From contig CM071600.1 in assembly GCA_036435485.1 (NCBI GenBank), forward strand, positions 63,609,546-63,673,545: a DNA stretch of 64,000 nucleotides, given 5' to 3'. The stretch is from Saposhnikovia divaricata (taxonomy: Eukaryota > Streptophyta > Magnoliopsida > Apiales > Apiaceae). Shown here in pieces: positions 1-12,470 of this stretch. The translations under genes and the position numbers were made by a program. Under the pieces are notes generated by a model. The model saw nothing but the letters and a program-made list of their open reading frames with translations. It was not told the DNA's origin and did not search any database. Position 1 is the stretch's first letter, and each line of letters starts with the position of its first letter.

Positions 1-3000
1 GGTGCGGAGTTAACTGATCAAATTCTTCTCTTTCTGAAAAGTTTTTAATAAGCAAGAATGAGCTACATAATGCTCAGCAAGTTCACCATTTTGTAAAATA
101 ATAATGTGGTTTATTTCGAAAACATTCCCAACTATATGGGTATATATCTCAGATTTCAAAACATAATTGGACAATGTGTATGTCCGAGTTTGAATAAAAC
201 ATCTATACTCACTAAGGAGCTTTAAGAATAACATATGAACCCTTTATAAGGTTCCCATCTCAATATATCTCAAGTTTTAAAGTATATACGTATGAGTATA
301 TCATTTTCGGCAAAACACTCTACGGTTAACATACTGTACAGGGAATACATCATTGCAAACCTTTTTCCTTCCATTAGCTTAGAAGGTTTCTCATTCAAAA
401 GCATTTCATTCTTTGAAATAATTGCAAGAGTGCACTAACACGTGCCAATCTTTATAGAAAATCTTGCAGTTCTAGATACTGCACGATGTCAATATTTTTC
501 TTATCAAAAGCCACACTATCGGCAACTTGGCACTTAGGCCCAAGAAGCAGTGTTTGGGAATTTTTCCAAAGTAGAGGATGGGACTTGAAAAGAACATAAA
601 ACCTGACAGGGATTGACGATGATCAGTCGCCACATCCAAGTCCAATAATCCGCGGGTCTTCTCTACCGGTAGAAGGATAGAAACTACATCCGTAACTATC
701 CTCGGGTGAAAACTACATTCGTAATCACCCTCGATGAAAACTACATCCGTAATCATCCTTCGGCAACACCTGGGCCGGAATAATAATTGATGGACCGCCT
801 GGCTCACGGCCGCTTACACATCCCGGGAATCGTTCGTCAACGATTCCCACACCTGCCAGAGTCCCCTTTTTCTTTTCTTTTCAAAAATCATTTTGATAGA
901 AAATTCGAGTAGTTGAAGTTCGACCTCAGTCGACCGATAATTCTTGAAAAGTGTACAAGAAGCAAAACCTGACCGGGGGTTTTCGAAAATGTTTTGAGTT
1001 CGAAAGAGTTCGAGTTTGAAAGTGCAAAAGGTATCTTGGATTAGCTTTGTCTTTAAAATAATGAACAATAATTAATAAATGATATTTTAATATTTAATAT
1101 TAATAATTAATAAAATAATTATTTAATTACATAAGCTTTTAATCCAAGATAGGTATTTTGAGTATTTACGAAGATATAAAAATAATTACTTGAGTATGCG
1201 ATACTCCCCGAATGACCCTTCGGGTTTTCGCAATTTAATTACGATTTAATAATATACCGCTCCCCGGTCAATAGTATATACGGACCGCTACGACCTCTAT
1301 TGCTAGAGTCGTTGTCCGAAGAAAACATTTCAATCTAAGTTCAAGGGGTGCAAACATATACGTGCTTATACATCTCAATTTCATCAATACTTCGATAAAC
1401 ATAAACATTTGATATGATTGAAAACTACAAACACAACAGTGAAAGTCCTTGTATATGTAAGTTTTGAAAAGTAAACTTGCATAGGTAGAATCAGGAACAT
1501 AATATCTTGAAAATAAATGCTTAGGATTGGAAAACTTGCCTTGGGAAGGTTGGTGTGGTTGGGCTCGTGGAGTGGAGCGACAATCTATAAATATCCAATA
1601 TTCGCTCGTTAGTATCTTAGCAACACTACTTAATCATAATGTTTTAAAGAATACAAGGCCATCTTAGCGACTCCACCATTTGACCCACTAACCCTCCTAT
1701 ATGACCATGTCATCACATTATCACATTCTTTACCCATTCGACTCAAATCTATTCCTCAAACTCGAAACTCAAGTGAATACTCTTAAAACTACTTCAAACT
1801 AATCTCCTAAGTGGTTTTTCACTTGCGCGGATTTTACTTCAACATTTTTATAAAATTGAAAAATACATATTTTAATCCAATTCTTTTTGGGTAGCCTTCC
1901 CCACTGCATTTAATAGCTTCTCTAATTTTTCCATGATCCTACATAAATTTTTAGGGGTTCAAACAAGGTTCACAAGGGGACCACTTAGTGCAGTCCAGAA
2001 TCCAGAAACACATTTCACTTCTCAGGCAATAACTCAAAATCTATACATCACCTAGTCATGAACCTTATATTTCTGGAAACTACATTCAAATACCTTTCCA
2101 ACAATATATATTAGGGCTTCAGGGGACAGGATTTGGGGGTTCAAAACCCTCCTACAAGACAGTACAAGTTCCTGGGAAAAACTCAGCATGCTTATATCAC
2201 TAAACCAACCAAGAATCTTACATCCACATCACAACCAACATCTAAATCACCAAGATCATACTTTATAACATACATGGAGATACATACACTAACCACAAGC
2301 TTAAAAATCACAACCACAACACTTAAACTCAAGGTCTACATCATCCATAACTTATATGTCCAAGATTCACACTAATAACCATGGATCTAACATTAAACAT
2401 CACAAATACTACATGGCCAAGAGGGGTTAAGGTTTTTATACCTTCTTGATGTTCTTACAATCTCAAACAAGCTTGGTTAACCTTGGGGAAGCCTTACTCT
2501 ATGCTCACCATCTTCAATCTCACCAAAGAAATCAAGAACATGGAAGTGAGTTTCCTGACTGGAAAAACACGCCCCAAAGATCGGCCAAAACGAAGCCCTT
2601 GCACTCGTTTCCTGGTCGAGGCTCCTGAATGAAAGTTGTAGAGCGTCTTCTCAGCTTTCTAACAATATAAAGAACAAAAAATTTCATTGAGTAATGAAGT
2701 CTCTAGGCCCGTTTTAGTGAGCTCCTTTCCTGCTGGGCAGAATGGAGTATTCGGTGTTTGTTTTGTTTGATTAAAGTGATAAAGTGATCAATAATGCTTG
2801 ATATTTTCACTTGGATGCATCTTATCTTCTTGCCATGTGGTGTCATCTCCTCATTGGTTCATTTGGATTACCTTTATCCATCCATAATTGCAAGCAAGTC
2901 CCTAGCTTTATACATATTGTTTCCAAGTCCTTCCTTCCTTTTCTTATTTGCACCAAGGGGCTTCCCTTCTTGTATATTTACTAAATCAATATGTTACAAC

Positions 3001-3629
3001 TTATATGTTGCACTTCATTGTAATAGTGTGGCCCAATACCTCAAACAATCGTTGTGTCCAATTTTCTTTGTATTTTCTCTTTATCTCAGAAAAAAATTCT
3101 CGCGGTTTCTCAATTGTTCTCATTTCCTTTAACTCTAGGATTTTATTCTCAATTCCATTTTCCTCTCATAATATATCCTTCCTTGGACTTCTAATATTTA
3201 CTATTCTCAATTCATGATTCGCTCGCTTGATCGCTTGATCTCGTTGTAAAGTTTCAGCGGTTTCTAGAACGTTTGTTTCACTTCCTCAGTGGTTTTCGTT
3301 CCAAATTTTCAAATCACTTATAATAAAATTCCAAAATATTAACTTCTCAATTCCTCAAATTAAATATCTCATTTCTTGATATTACTGATATATAATTCAC
3401 TGCTCGGTCAAATATTACACGAAAATAGAATTTGGAATTTCTGAATTCCGATCGCATTTACATACACTTATTTACTCCGTAGATTACTAGTATAACTTCG
3501 GAATATCCACACTACGTCTCGTACATAGGTGGCATGAAAAATTCTCTTAATCCTCAAAATCACTATCCATTGATGGACTTCATCATAATAGGAAAAGTTT
3601 GAATTCTACCGAAATTTTGGGTTCTTACA
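1..3629 (-). mobile_element. Chromovirus LTR, element C (left part off-window)
   Basis: This is one long terminal repeat of a Ty3/Gypsy element whose sense strand is minus. It ends on the plus strand in GGGTTCTTACA, exactly as the LTRs of elements A and B do. It also shares with them the CTACCGGTAG palindrome, a CTATAAAT box at 1585-1594, and a block near 3470-3500 resembling the one that follows CTGGATCACTAATACGAAC in A and B. The sequence after 3629 is Copia reverse transcriptase, not the polypurine tract that follows an LTR on its internal side. The junction is therefore the outer end of element C or of a solo LTR. By comparison with A, a few hundred bases of the LTR lie left of position 1. 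The short ORFs inside (for example 472-807 minus and 2794-3132 plus) have no family resemblance and are taken as chance. Confidence 0.8.
663..672. repeat. CTACCGGTAG palindrome in the LTR leader region
   Basis: This perfect 10-bp palindrome recurs at equivalent places in element A (24378-24387 and 34674-34683) and in the upper LTR of B (50530-50539). It is mutated in the lower LTR of B (40925-40934). In all of them it is followed by AAGGA. A GATGATCAGTCG box lies a few tens of bases before it in A, B and C. It falls in the transcribed half of the LTR if transcription starts near the TATA-like box. Confidence 0.75.
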
Positions 3630-4010
3630 GGCATCTTCAAAACCGGGAGGTTGTTTGACATAAACTTCTTCTTCTAATATCCCGTTTAAGAAATCCGATT
3701 TGACATCCATTTGGTATACTTTGAAATCTTTATGACACGCGTATTCTAATAGCATTCGAATTGATTCGATTCGTGCTACGGGTGCATAAGTTTCATCGAA
3801 GTCTATCCCTTCCATTTGGGTATAGCCTTGAGCGACTAATCTCGTTTTATTTCTAACAACCGTTCCATTTTCATCTAACTTGTTTCTAAATACCCACTTG
3901 GTTCCAATAATGGAAGTATCTTTGGGTTTTGGAACAAGTTCCCAAACTTTGCTACGTGTGAATTGTAATAATTCATCTTGCATAGCCGAGATCCAATCTT
4001 CATCTAGCAA
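3606..4010 (-). pseudogene. Sirevirus reverse transcriptase, N-terminal fragment cut by element C
   Basis: The frame encodes the start of a Copia RT: the WVFRNKLDENGTVVRNK block, LVAQGYTQ, DETYAPVARIES, and VYQMDVKSDFLNG up to PPGFEDA. The last seven codons (3606-3629) belong to the inserted chromovirus LTR. The catalytic YVDD segment and RNase H are missing here; they should continue on the far side of element C, off-window. The intact plus-strand Sirevirus RT at 14200-14900 aligns residue for residue up to the break. A frame change separates this part from the integrase region upstream. Confidence 0.9.
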
Positions 4011-4033
4011 AGCTTCTTTAGCGGTCTTAGGTT

Positions 4034-4372
4034 CTATTTGAGATAGAAAACTAAGATATTCACAACGTTTTGAACTTGTGACCGCGTTTGAACTCCTTTA
4101 TTTAAGTCTCCAAAAACATTATCTAGTGGATGACTTTTAATAATAGTAATTTCTTTTGGAAGTTCTACTTCCGGTTCGGCTAATTCTAATCGATTTTTTG
4201 GAAGTTCTACTTCCGGTTCGGCTAATTCTAATGGATTTCTTGGGATAGGTGTTCCAAGATCCATATTTTCGAATTGTCGAATAATATTTTCTATATCGTC
4301 TTGTTCAACTTTATCGTTTTCAACAAGATCTTTGTACTTTGATGGTGGTTTGCTTTCCATCAAATGCAACAT
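4034..4372 (-). pseudogene. Sirevirus pol linker between integrase and RT, shifted frame
   Basis: This acidic linker joins integrase and RT in the minus-strand Sirevirus but lies in a different frame from both, so at least two indels flank it. It contains a tandem duplication of about 45 bp (4160-4235), visible in translation as two copies of LELAEPEVELPK. It has no catalytic motif; such linkers are variable in Copia elements. Confidence 0.6.
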
Positions 4373-5624
4373 TCATAGATTCTTCCACCACAAGTGTTTT
4401 AAGATTGAATACTCGATAGGCTTTGCTATTTGTAGAGTATCCAAGAAATATACCTTCATTTGATTTAGGATCAAATTCGGTAAGATAGTCTTTCGAGTTT
4501 AATATGAAGCATTTGCATCCGAATACTCGAAAGTAACTTAATTTCGGTGTTTTGCCAAAATAAAGCTCGTAAGGAGTCTTTTGTGTTATTGGTCGTAGCA
4601 AAACCCGATTAAGAATATGGCAAGAAGTAGACATTGCTTCGGCCCAAAAATATTTAGGTCGACGATATTCATTAAGCATAGTGCTTGCCATTTCTTGTAA
4701 TGTTCTATTTTTCCTTTCTACAACTCCATTTGATTGTGGAGTGTATGGAGCGGAAAAATTATGTGTGATTCCATTTTCATCACAAAAGTTCATAAAACTA
4801 GAATTCTCAAATTCTTTACCATGATCTGTCCTTATATAGACGATGGTACTATTTTGTTGATTTTGAATCTTTTTGCATAGAGAAGAGAAAGATTCAAAAG
4901 CGTCACTTTTTGATTTGAGAAATTCCGTCCATGTGAATCGTGAATAATCATCAACGATTACTAACGTGTATGAACAACCTCCGAGACTTTGTATTGGAAC
5001 CGATCCAATAAGATCCATATGTAAAAGCTCGAGAGGTCTAGAGGTTGATACCATGAATTTTGCTTTGTGAGAGGCTCGAATTTGTTTTCCAATTTCGCAA
5101 GCTTCACAAGTATGATCTTTTTGATAATTCAATTTTGGTATACCTCGAACATGATCTTTAGTTGATATGTTTGTAATCAACTTCATGTTTGCATGTCCTA
5201 ATCTTCGATGCCATAACCACGGGTTATCGTTTGTTGTGATTAGGCATACATTCTCATTCTTGCTCATGTCACATGTGTAGACATTTTTGTTTCGAGGGCA
5301 AGTGAGAATCATTTTCCAATCATTGTCTAAAATACAACAATGAGTAGTATAGAAAATTACCTTGTAATCATTGTCGCAAAGTTGACTTATCGAGAGAAGA
5401 TTGTACTTTAGTCCCTTGACAAGTTGTACGTTTGAAATCTTGAATTGACTATTCCCGATGTCTCCAATTCCGACAATGATGCCTTTACTACTATCTCCAA
5501 ATGTAACACTTCCCGCAGTGACCTTTTTAATGTTGTTCAACAATGATTCATTACCGGTCATTTGTCGTGAACAACCACTGTCAAGGTACCACATGTCTTG
5601 TTTCGCGGCAAGACAAACCTTCAA
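4320..5624 (-). pseudogene. Sirevirus protease and integrase region
   Basis: The 434-codon open frame starts in protease, with the DSG catalytic motif in WYLDSGCSRQMTG near residues 13-25. Next comes the GAG-pre-integrase zinc region (WHRRLGHANM ... CEACEIGK). The integrase core follows, with HMDLIG, an IRTDHGKEF block and PQSNGVVERKNRT, giving the D, D and E residues. It ends in a short off-frame tail (KQTTIKVQRSC), where an indel moves the linker into another frame. The frame itself has no stop, but it is detached from gag and RT. Confidence 0.85.
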
Positions 5625-5630
5625 AATAAA

Positions 5631-8186
5631 TCAATTAAATTTATAGGTACCCTTTTGTCTTGAGGGTCCTGGGGTTAGTCCATCATAGATAATATTCGAA
5701 TTTTCATGATAAAATCTAGGCATAGAATAATCATTGTTAGGCATATAAATATTTCTAGGTGCATGATGTCTAACATGATGTTGTGGATATCTAGTATTAT
5801 CATAAAATCTAGAATTAACACGATGCATATTATTTCTAGCATTTACAAAGTAGGGAGCATTTTGAGGATAGAAATTACGAATGGGAGCATGTTGATTTCT
5901 AGATGCATACCTACTAGCATTGTTAAAGTGCATTGTGTCTCTATTTTGATACATACTAGGTTGTTGAAACCTTTGTTGCTTTTGACAATTATAAGCAACT
6001 TTGTTAACTGGTACTCGTTTTTCAACCTTCTTGTATGATCTTGATCCTTTACGAATCCATACATGCTTCCCCTTAATCTCACCACTCTTGTATTTGCAAT
6101 CAAAGACCAAATATCCATCTTTGTTACAATATGTGCATTTTCGAGTTTGTGGTTGAGGAGGAGCCCTAGGAGGTTGTACTTGGGTTGAACGTTTCCTGTA
6201 GGAGGAGCATTCTTATTATATCCCAAGCCTTCACCGTTATGGGGAACTTGTGAATGTACCATTTTATCTAATATCCCAGTGCCTTTAGTAAATCTTTGAA
6301 CAACCGTTTCAAGATTTTCATTTTCTCTTTGTAAGGCATCAATCTTGGTGATAAAGAATCTTGCTTGATCCATAACTTGAGATATGAGCTTGAAGTTTTC
6401 TTCTTTCACTCTTTGAGTTTCTTCTAGTAATTTCTTTTCTTTTAACTCAAAGATTTATGATAGCTCATTCTCTTTTTCAAGATTGTTTACATGAGATTGA
6501 GACGTTACACTGTTTCGAACAATTGATTCGTTTTGAATCTTTAAGTTCAAAAGATCAACATTGAGTTTACTAATGTTGTCATTTAGTTGTAGCTTCTCAT
6601 TTTCCATCTCTTCAACTTGAAGTACTAAAGCCACATTTTCTACTTCAAGACAGAGAGCATTTTCCTTGAATTGATTGACCTCACTTTTTAAGTGATGGTT
6701 TTGGTCACTCAAGAACATGATTTCATTTTCATTTTGGATTTTTAAATCCATCATCCGAGTGAACTCTTTACTTTGTGTATGATGCATTTCTTCGAGTTTC
6801 ATTTTCTCGGACCATAATAGATGAAGTCTCTTATCAACATCTTTATATTTATTGTTGATACCCACTACAAGCTCAATTAAATCATACTTACTCATATCAA
6901 CTAGATTCAAGTTAGATTCATCTAATTGCAATTTATTTGAGATGTAGTTGAGATTAGAACTTACCTCTTGATGAGAAGTGGAGGCTTCCGTTGAAGTAGC
7001 TTCATCCCCGATAGCTATTAAGCACAAGTTGACAACTTCTTCACTAGCTTCCGGAACTTCTTCATCTTCACTTAAATCCCAACCGTTTTCCGCCACGAGA
7101 ATTCTTCCTTTAGCAAGCTTAGGACATTCTCTTTTGAAGTGATCCGGTTGCTTACACTCGAAACATACTTCTTGTGTTTCCTCTGAAGTTTGTTCCTTAT
7201 ATTTTGGAGGAGTGTAAGGAGGATTATTATTGTTAGTGGCATTATTATAGGCATTTGTATTTTGAGTGCCATTGCCTTAATTAGGCCTTATAGTTAGGAC
7301 TATAATTTTGGGAGTAATTAGGCCTTCCTTTAGAGTTAAAAACTCTTTGTTGATTGTTTGATTTAAGGAAGCCTTTTCCGTATCTTTGAGCTTTGCTTTG
7401 TAGCACACGACGAAGTTGTCTCGTTAACAAAGCAATTTCGCTTTCATCGAGATCTTGGAGTTCTTCGTTTAACTCCTCATCATTTTCATTTTCATCGATT
7501 AATATAGCTTTTAAAGCCATATTTTTCTTTTTGTCTTCCACTTTAGGAATGACCATATCCGGAAGATTATCTTCTTCGTATGCGCGAAGATTTCCGAATA
7601 AACTATCAATGTCATAATCATTTAGATTATGCATTTCTTTAATAGTTGTAACTTTAACCTTCCAACTAGGAGGTAAAGATTTAAGAACTCTTCGGTTCTT
7701 TTCACTTCGGGCATAATTCTTCCCGAGTTGTGATAATTCATCGATAATACGAGTAAATCTAGTTTCCATTAATGTTCTCGTATTCATGGATTAAAGTCTC
7801 CTTCGAGAATCTTTTATATCAATGGTTCCTTCATAGGTTACCACTAATTTGTTCCACATTTCTTGTGCGGACTTGCTGTTTTTTACTCTTTTATATTCTT
7901 TTTCTGCAAGTGCACTCGTGAGAAACATTTCCGCTTTAGCGGCAGTATTCATCATACTTTCTTCGGCGAGAGTATATTCACTAACCTTCTTTTCAACAAT
8001 GACATCGTCAATTGTTTTGGTCGGAATAACAACTCCATCTTCTATGGCCATCCAAACTTTGACGCCTTGAGATCTAGCATAGATGCGAAACCTCGTTTTC
8101 AATGTTGCGAAGTTGGTGCCATCAAATAGAGGAGGACGAGAGCTAGATAGGCCTTCACCGCAACCGATGGTATTTAGATACGCCAT
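5631..8186 (-). pseudogene. Sirevirus gag, broken by a stop and several frame changes
   Basis: Gag begins at 8186 (MAYLNTIGCGEG), 66 bases after the PBS. The UBN2-type capsid region spans 8186-7600 and is interrupted by an in-frame TAA at 7791-7793. A CCHC knuckle (CFECKQPDHFKREC) lies at about 7115-7160. It is followed by an acidic stretch and a long coiled coil (7096-6455). A second knuckle near 6090-6140 reads CTYCNKDGYLVFDC, with tyrosine where histidine is expected. The C-terminal part (6110-5631) is rich in asparagine, histidine and arginine. Segments at 8186-7281, 7272-7072, 7096-6455, 6409-5843 and 6110-5631 lie in three different frames, so no full-length Gag can be made. Confidence 0.85.
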
Positions 8187-8251
8187 GCAGGATCACTTTT
8201 TGTTGTGCCTGTAAATCTGCAAATCACTTAACAAACACGTTAAAAATCACC

Positions 8252-8263
8252 GCTCTGATACCA
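8252..8263 (-). other. Primer-binding site of the minus-strand Sirevirus
   Basis: On the minus strand this reads TGGTATCAGAGC, the usual complement of the 3' end of initiator methionine tRNA. It stands two bases from the inner LTR end at 8266. Confidence 0.9.
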
Positions 8264-8265
8264 AT

Positions 8266-8489
8266 TGTTAGATCCTGTAAAAGGGCTAATTTAAGCTAGA
8301 AGGGGGGGGGTTGAATAGCTTAATATCCAATTTAAAAATTATTATAGCGTTTTAAAATAATTTCCCCTTTTTAAAACTTTTACCAAGTCGTTATGCAGTT
8401 TATAAGTGCAGAAATAAAAGACAAGGGAATAAAATACCACACAGGAGATTTTATCCTGGTTCGCGATGGCGCAACCCCTAATGGATTCG
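8266..8489 (-). mobile_element. Minus-strand Sirevirus 5' LTR, segment 1 (inner end)
   Basis: The plus strand begins TGTTAGATCC, so the LTR ends in GGATCTAACA in the sense direction. The segment includes a G-run followed by TTGAATAGC and is cut by the plus-strand Sirevirus at 8490. It continues at 22147. Confidence 0.8.
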
Positions 8490-9149
8490 TGAAAGGCATA
8501 TGACTCAGCCTATTTGTAGTTCGAGGATCCTAATCCAATTAAACTAGATTGTAATAAGTAAATAATATCAACTGTCACAGGAATCTCACAAAATGATAAC
8601 CGTCAGAAGAAAAATCAACAAGTCAATCTATAGTTTTGATGTTTTACACTGGAAGAAGATTCAGATATCTGATCAGGCCTCAAGGTAGCATTGAAACAAG
8701 TGGATTCATTTTCGAAGACAGAGATTTCTATTAGTGATAAGAAACAATTTCAGTACCGAGTGATTGATGGGAGTGAAGAGTATAAAAGACCACAGTGTTA
8801 AAAGTCACGATGAAGAACAGAGATTGGAGTTAGTCGTTCATGAACCAGACAGTACATCGAACGTCAACATCATGCCAGTGTATGTTCCTTATTATAATTA
8901 CGTGGTTTTCAGCGGAGTATTGACTATTAAAGAATTTATATTAATTCTATTTTAATTGATTAAGTCAAGTAATTGAGTTAATAAATAAATTAATTCTATC
9001 AGAATTAATATATTTGTTAAAGTGATTATTAGATTAATTAAATAAGAATTAATATGGAAAAGAATTAATTAGTTAAATGATTTTTTTTTATAAGTCATTT
9101 AATTAATTATAAACTGAAAAATATGAATGATATAACTATCAAACTGATA

Positions 9150-9389
9150 GTTATACCGATAGTCATATTCAGTTAAATGGAGATAGTCATATTCAGTTAA
9201 ATGGAGATAGTCATATTCAGTTAAATGGAGATAGTCATATTTCATTCAAATGGTAAGTTATACCGAATGTTATATTCATTTGGTAAGTCATACCGAATGT
9301 CATATTGGCTAGTTAAGTTATACCGAAAGTTATATTTAAGCTGGACAGTCATATTACATTGATTTGATAGTCATACCGATTGTCATATT
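9150..9389 (+). promoter_or_regulatory. Array of five 20-bp motifs in Sirevirus U3
   Basis: Five copies fit GTYATACCGAWWGTYATATT (9150-9169, 9257-9276, 9287-9306, 9317-9336 and 9370-9389), with further half-sites GTCATATT between them. Each copy contains two direct GTYATA half-sites. The array ends about 55 bp before the TATA box, as an enhancer might. The same motif occurs inverted at 16368, 16544 and 16667. Confidence 0.65.
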
Positions 9390-9443
9390 AATGTAAAATG
9401 ATTGTCATATCAGTTTAAATCAAGTAATATGACTATGGCTGTG

Positions 9444-9451
9444 TATATAAG
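9444..9451 (+). promoter_or_regulatory. TATA box of the plus-strand Sirevirus 5' LTR
   Basis: TATATAAG lies just after the motif array and about 475 bp before the LTR end. The 3' LTR has the same box at 21667-21674. Transcription is expected to begin about 30 bp downstream. Confidence 0.7.
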
Positions 9452-9920
9452 GCAGAGGAATGCAGAAGGTTCAGAACCAGTCGAAAAAAACACAAGAAAT
9501 TCACACAGCAGCCTATTTCTCTCTCTCTCAAGCTCAAGAACACCTTCAAATTTAATTCTGTAAATTCAAGTTCATCTCAGTTGTAATATCCTATCCATTG
9601 GAACTTGTTTACTTGTGATTCTTGTACTACTAGCGAATTAAGTTTCCTAGTTCACAAATTGATATCTTGATTTTATTAACTAAATTAGCAAAGTTCATGT
9701 TGAATTTTCTAATTAGTTATTAATCACTTGATAATCATTTTGACTGATTTTGTAACACCCCTCAAGTTAATATATTGTTATATTCAACTTGAAATTTGTG
9801 TTATATTATTCCGCACAAAAATATTCGTTTAAGGCAAAATTATTTAACGAATAAATTTTTGAGAAAATGGTATAGATTGTATTCAACCCCCCCTTCTACA
9901 ATCTTAACGGACCTAACAAT

Positions 9921-9932
9921 TGGTATCAGAGC
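9921..9932 (+). other. Primer-binding site of the plus-strand Sirevirus
   Basis: TGGTATCAGAGC, complementary to initiator methionine tRNA, lies two bases after the LTR end at 9918. Confidence 0.95.
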
Positions 9933-10016
9933 CTATTGATTGATACACAAATCAAGATCCTATTTTTACTCAATCAAAAATTAAGCTCGAATTTTTAACT
10001 CTCTTAAAAATTCATC

Positions 10017-12470
10017 ATGTCTGCCAAAGGCAATGTCAAAATTCCTATCTTTAATAAAGATAATTATGATATGTGGAAAAACAAAATGGAGTTATTTCTT
10101 GATGTAGCAAACCCAAGTTTCTTGTGGGTTTTGGAAAATGGGCCAGCAATTCCCATGCAACATGATACTGAAACAGTTGTAAATGGAACTGTAACAGTCC
10201 CTGCCAGATCCTATCCAAAGGACCTTAAGAACTATACCTCTGAAGATAAGGAGGCAGCTGGATTGGATAAAAATTTGAGACGCATTCTGTTGGATTCCCT
10301 AGATGCTGTAATGTATAGCCATGTGAGAAATTGTAAAACTGCTAAGCACATCTGGGAAACTATTGAGGTCATTAATGAAGGGACTGATGAAGTCAAGGAA
10401 AATAGACTGCAAATTCTAACTTCTGAATATGAACACTTTAGAGCTGGCCCTAATGAAGGCATTCTGGAAGTGTTCGAAAGGTATAACAAGATAATCAACA
10501 ACTTGAAAGTTCATGGCAAGCATTATACTCAGAAGGAGATCAACATGAAGTTTTTACTAACTATGCCTACTCACTTGGAACATAGAATTACTGCCATCAG
10601 AGAATCTAGAGACTTGACTCAGGTTGCTCTTGAAAGGCTGTTTGGTGTTCTGAAAACATATGAATTAGAACAAGTACAGCAAAAGGAATTCTATGGCAAA
10701 GGCAGAATGGCAAATTCTTCTACAGCTTTAGTGGTTGAGGTTCCTAAGGAAGTGGAAACTAAGGTGGTTCAACCTATCAGTTTCAACAAGGAACAAACTG
10801 AAGTAGAACTTGGCCAAACACCAGCTACTCAGGATGGTGGAGAATTTTATTCACTTGAAGAGCTGGATCAATTGGAAGATGAATCTATGGCAATGATGGT
10901 GGCCTCGGGGAACGATATATGTCTTTTAAGAAGAACGTTTTTATTTAGTAACTTCAGATTCAGAAGAAATCCAAAGTTCAGGTTTAAGTCAAATAACAGG
11001 TTTCAGAGAGGAGGTTCTTCATCCTCTAGTAACAGGGGAGGTTATAAAACTGGAACTGTTGACAGAAGCAAAATCCGTTGTTTTTTGCTACTGAGTGTCA
11101 GAAACCCAAGCAAGCACAGAAGAAAGATTATGTTTCTGAAAACAAGAAGAGTGGAAGAGCTTATGTGGCTGCTGGTAAAAGCTGGGATGATACAGATAGC
11201 GAAGATGAAGAATATGGAAACTTTGCGTTGGTGGCAAATGCTGAATCTTCAACTTATTATACCACTCCGGTAATTCTTACTGATGCTCAGTTAATTGATA
11301 GTTTACGTCTTTCCTTGAATAATGCAGAAAGAGGGTACGAGAGAATAAGTCTTGTTAACACTAATCTTGAAAATCAAATGCTAGATTTAAAAAAAGTACA
11401 GGTTAATCAAGATAAGAATATAGAAGAAATAGCTCGACTTAACTGCAGAGAAATGGGTCTAGGAGAATACATGACAAAACAAGTTGATAAGATTGCTGAA
11501 CAAGAAACCACCATTAGGGAACTTGAAACACAGGTTAGAGCGTGTTATAATTCTGTTAAAGTTTCTAAAGATTTCTTCAACAAACAAGCATTAGAACAAG
11601 CATTACAGTCAAGCTGTTGGTTCTTTGAGTAATCATTTCCCTAATTCTATACCAGCTAAAGAAAGAGGTATACCACATATTCTCAAGAATGTTGAAAAAC
11701 CAATGTTTACAAAATCTGATGCTGGTTAACCAGATATTAGTTCTATGGTTATACATGAAGAAATGAGAAATGAGGATGCTGCAAATGGCACAGTTCTTGC
11801 TGAGAATAAATGTGTTAAGAATAAAACTACTAAAAACTATAATACAAAGAATGTGTTATCCAAGAAAAATGTCACGGTATTTGTTAAGGCTAAATCAGTT
11901 GAGGACGTTAACACAACAAATGTGTCACCCAAGAAAGATGTACCTAAAGTACCAATCAAAGTTGTTAAATCAGCTAGTACTTCTAAGACTGGATTAGGTA
12001 GTAACAAGTCAAAGCAGAAAAATACCATGCCTACTATTAACTCTAATCATAAAGCATGTGGTATTATCAATTGTATGTCTTGTGCTTTTAACAATATGCG
12101 TGCTTATTTTAATGGTAATTATGCATGTGTTAAACAGAATGCTCCTCAACAGCACATGAACAAGAACAATAATGTTCGATCTAAGACTGCTTTTCCTCCT
12201 CAAGTTAGGAGAGAGACATTTGCACCTAAGACTAAACAAAAGATTACCAAGAATGTCTACCAGGTCAAATGTCCAGTCAATGACACAAGTGTTACTGCTG
12301 CGAGAGAAACATGGATACCCAAGATTAAACAAAAGATTTTCAAATCTGTTTATAAGGTTAAATGTTTATTGACTAAAGAGGTTAAACTTAAAAATGTTGT
12401 TTTGCCTGATAAAGGTCAATACTTTAAATACGCAGGACCCAATCAAATTTGGGTCCCGAAGAAGGTTTAA
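10017..12470 (+). pseudogene. Sirevirus gag with damaged zinc knuckle
   Basis: The start ATG (MSAKGNVKIPIFNKDNYDMW) opens a UBN2-type gag. The frame is good to about 11075, where the CCHC knuckle should be. Only its first cysteine and its FATEC end remain next to each other, so about 20 bases are lost and the frame changes. The next part (to 11632, other frame) has an acidic stretch and coiled coil. A second frame change near 11605 returns to the original frame, followed by a TAA at 11727-11729. The last part (11745-12470) is lysine-rich. It has a diverged internal repeat of about 30 residues around KTKQKITKNVYQVKC and KIKQKIFKSVYKVKC, and ends PNQIWVPKKV. No full Gag can be made from this copy. 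Confidence 0.85.

Larger units (their letters stand above)
8490..9918 (+). repeat. 5' LTR of the plus-strand Sirevirus
   Basis: The LTR begins TGAAAGG and ends CCTAACA. U3 holds a 24-bp tandem unit (AGATAGTCATATTCAGTTAA followed by ATGG, about three copies, 9157-9228) and five copies of GTYATACCGAWWGTYATATT at 9150, 9257, 9287, 9317 and 9370. A TATA box follows at 9444. The open frame at 8764-8955 recurs in the 3' LTR only because the LTR does. Confidence 0.95.

Noticed and set aside
8764..8955. 63-codon ORF repeated at 20987-21178
   Set aside because: It recurs only because it lies in both LTRs of the plus-strand Sirevirus. There is no second family to test conservation, and no start context or domain.
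12425..12470. -1 ribosomal frameshift site between gag and pol of the plus-strand Sirevirus
   Set aside because: AAATTTG is present, but not in the register needed for the gag frame, so I claim only the overlap and not a slippery site.
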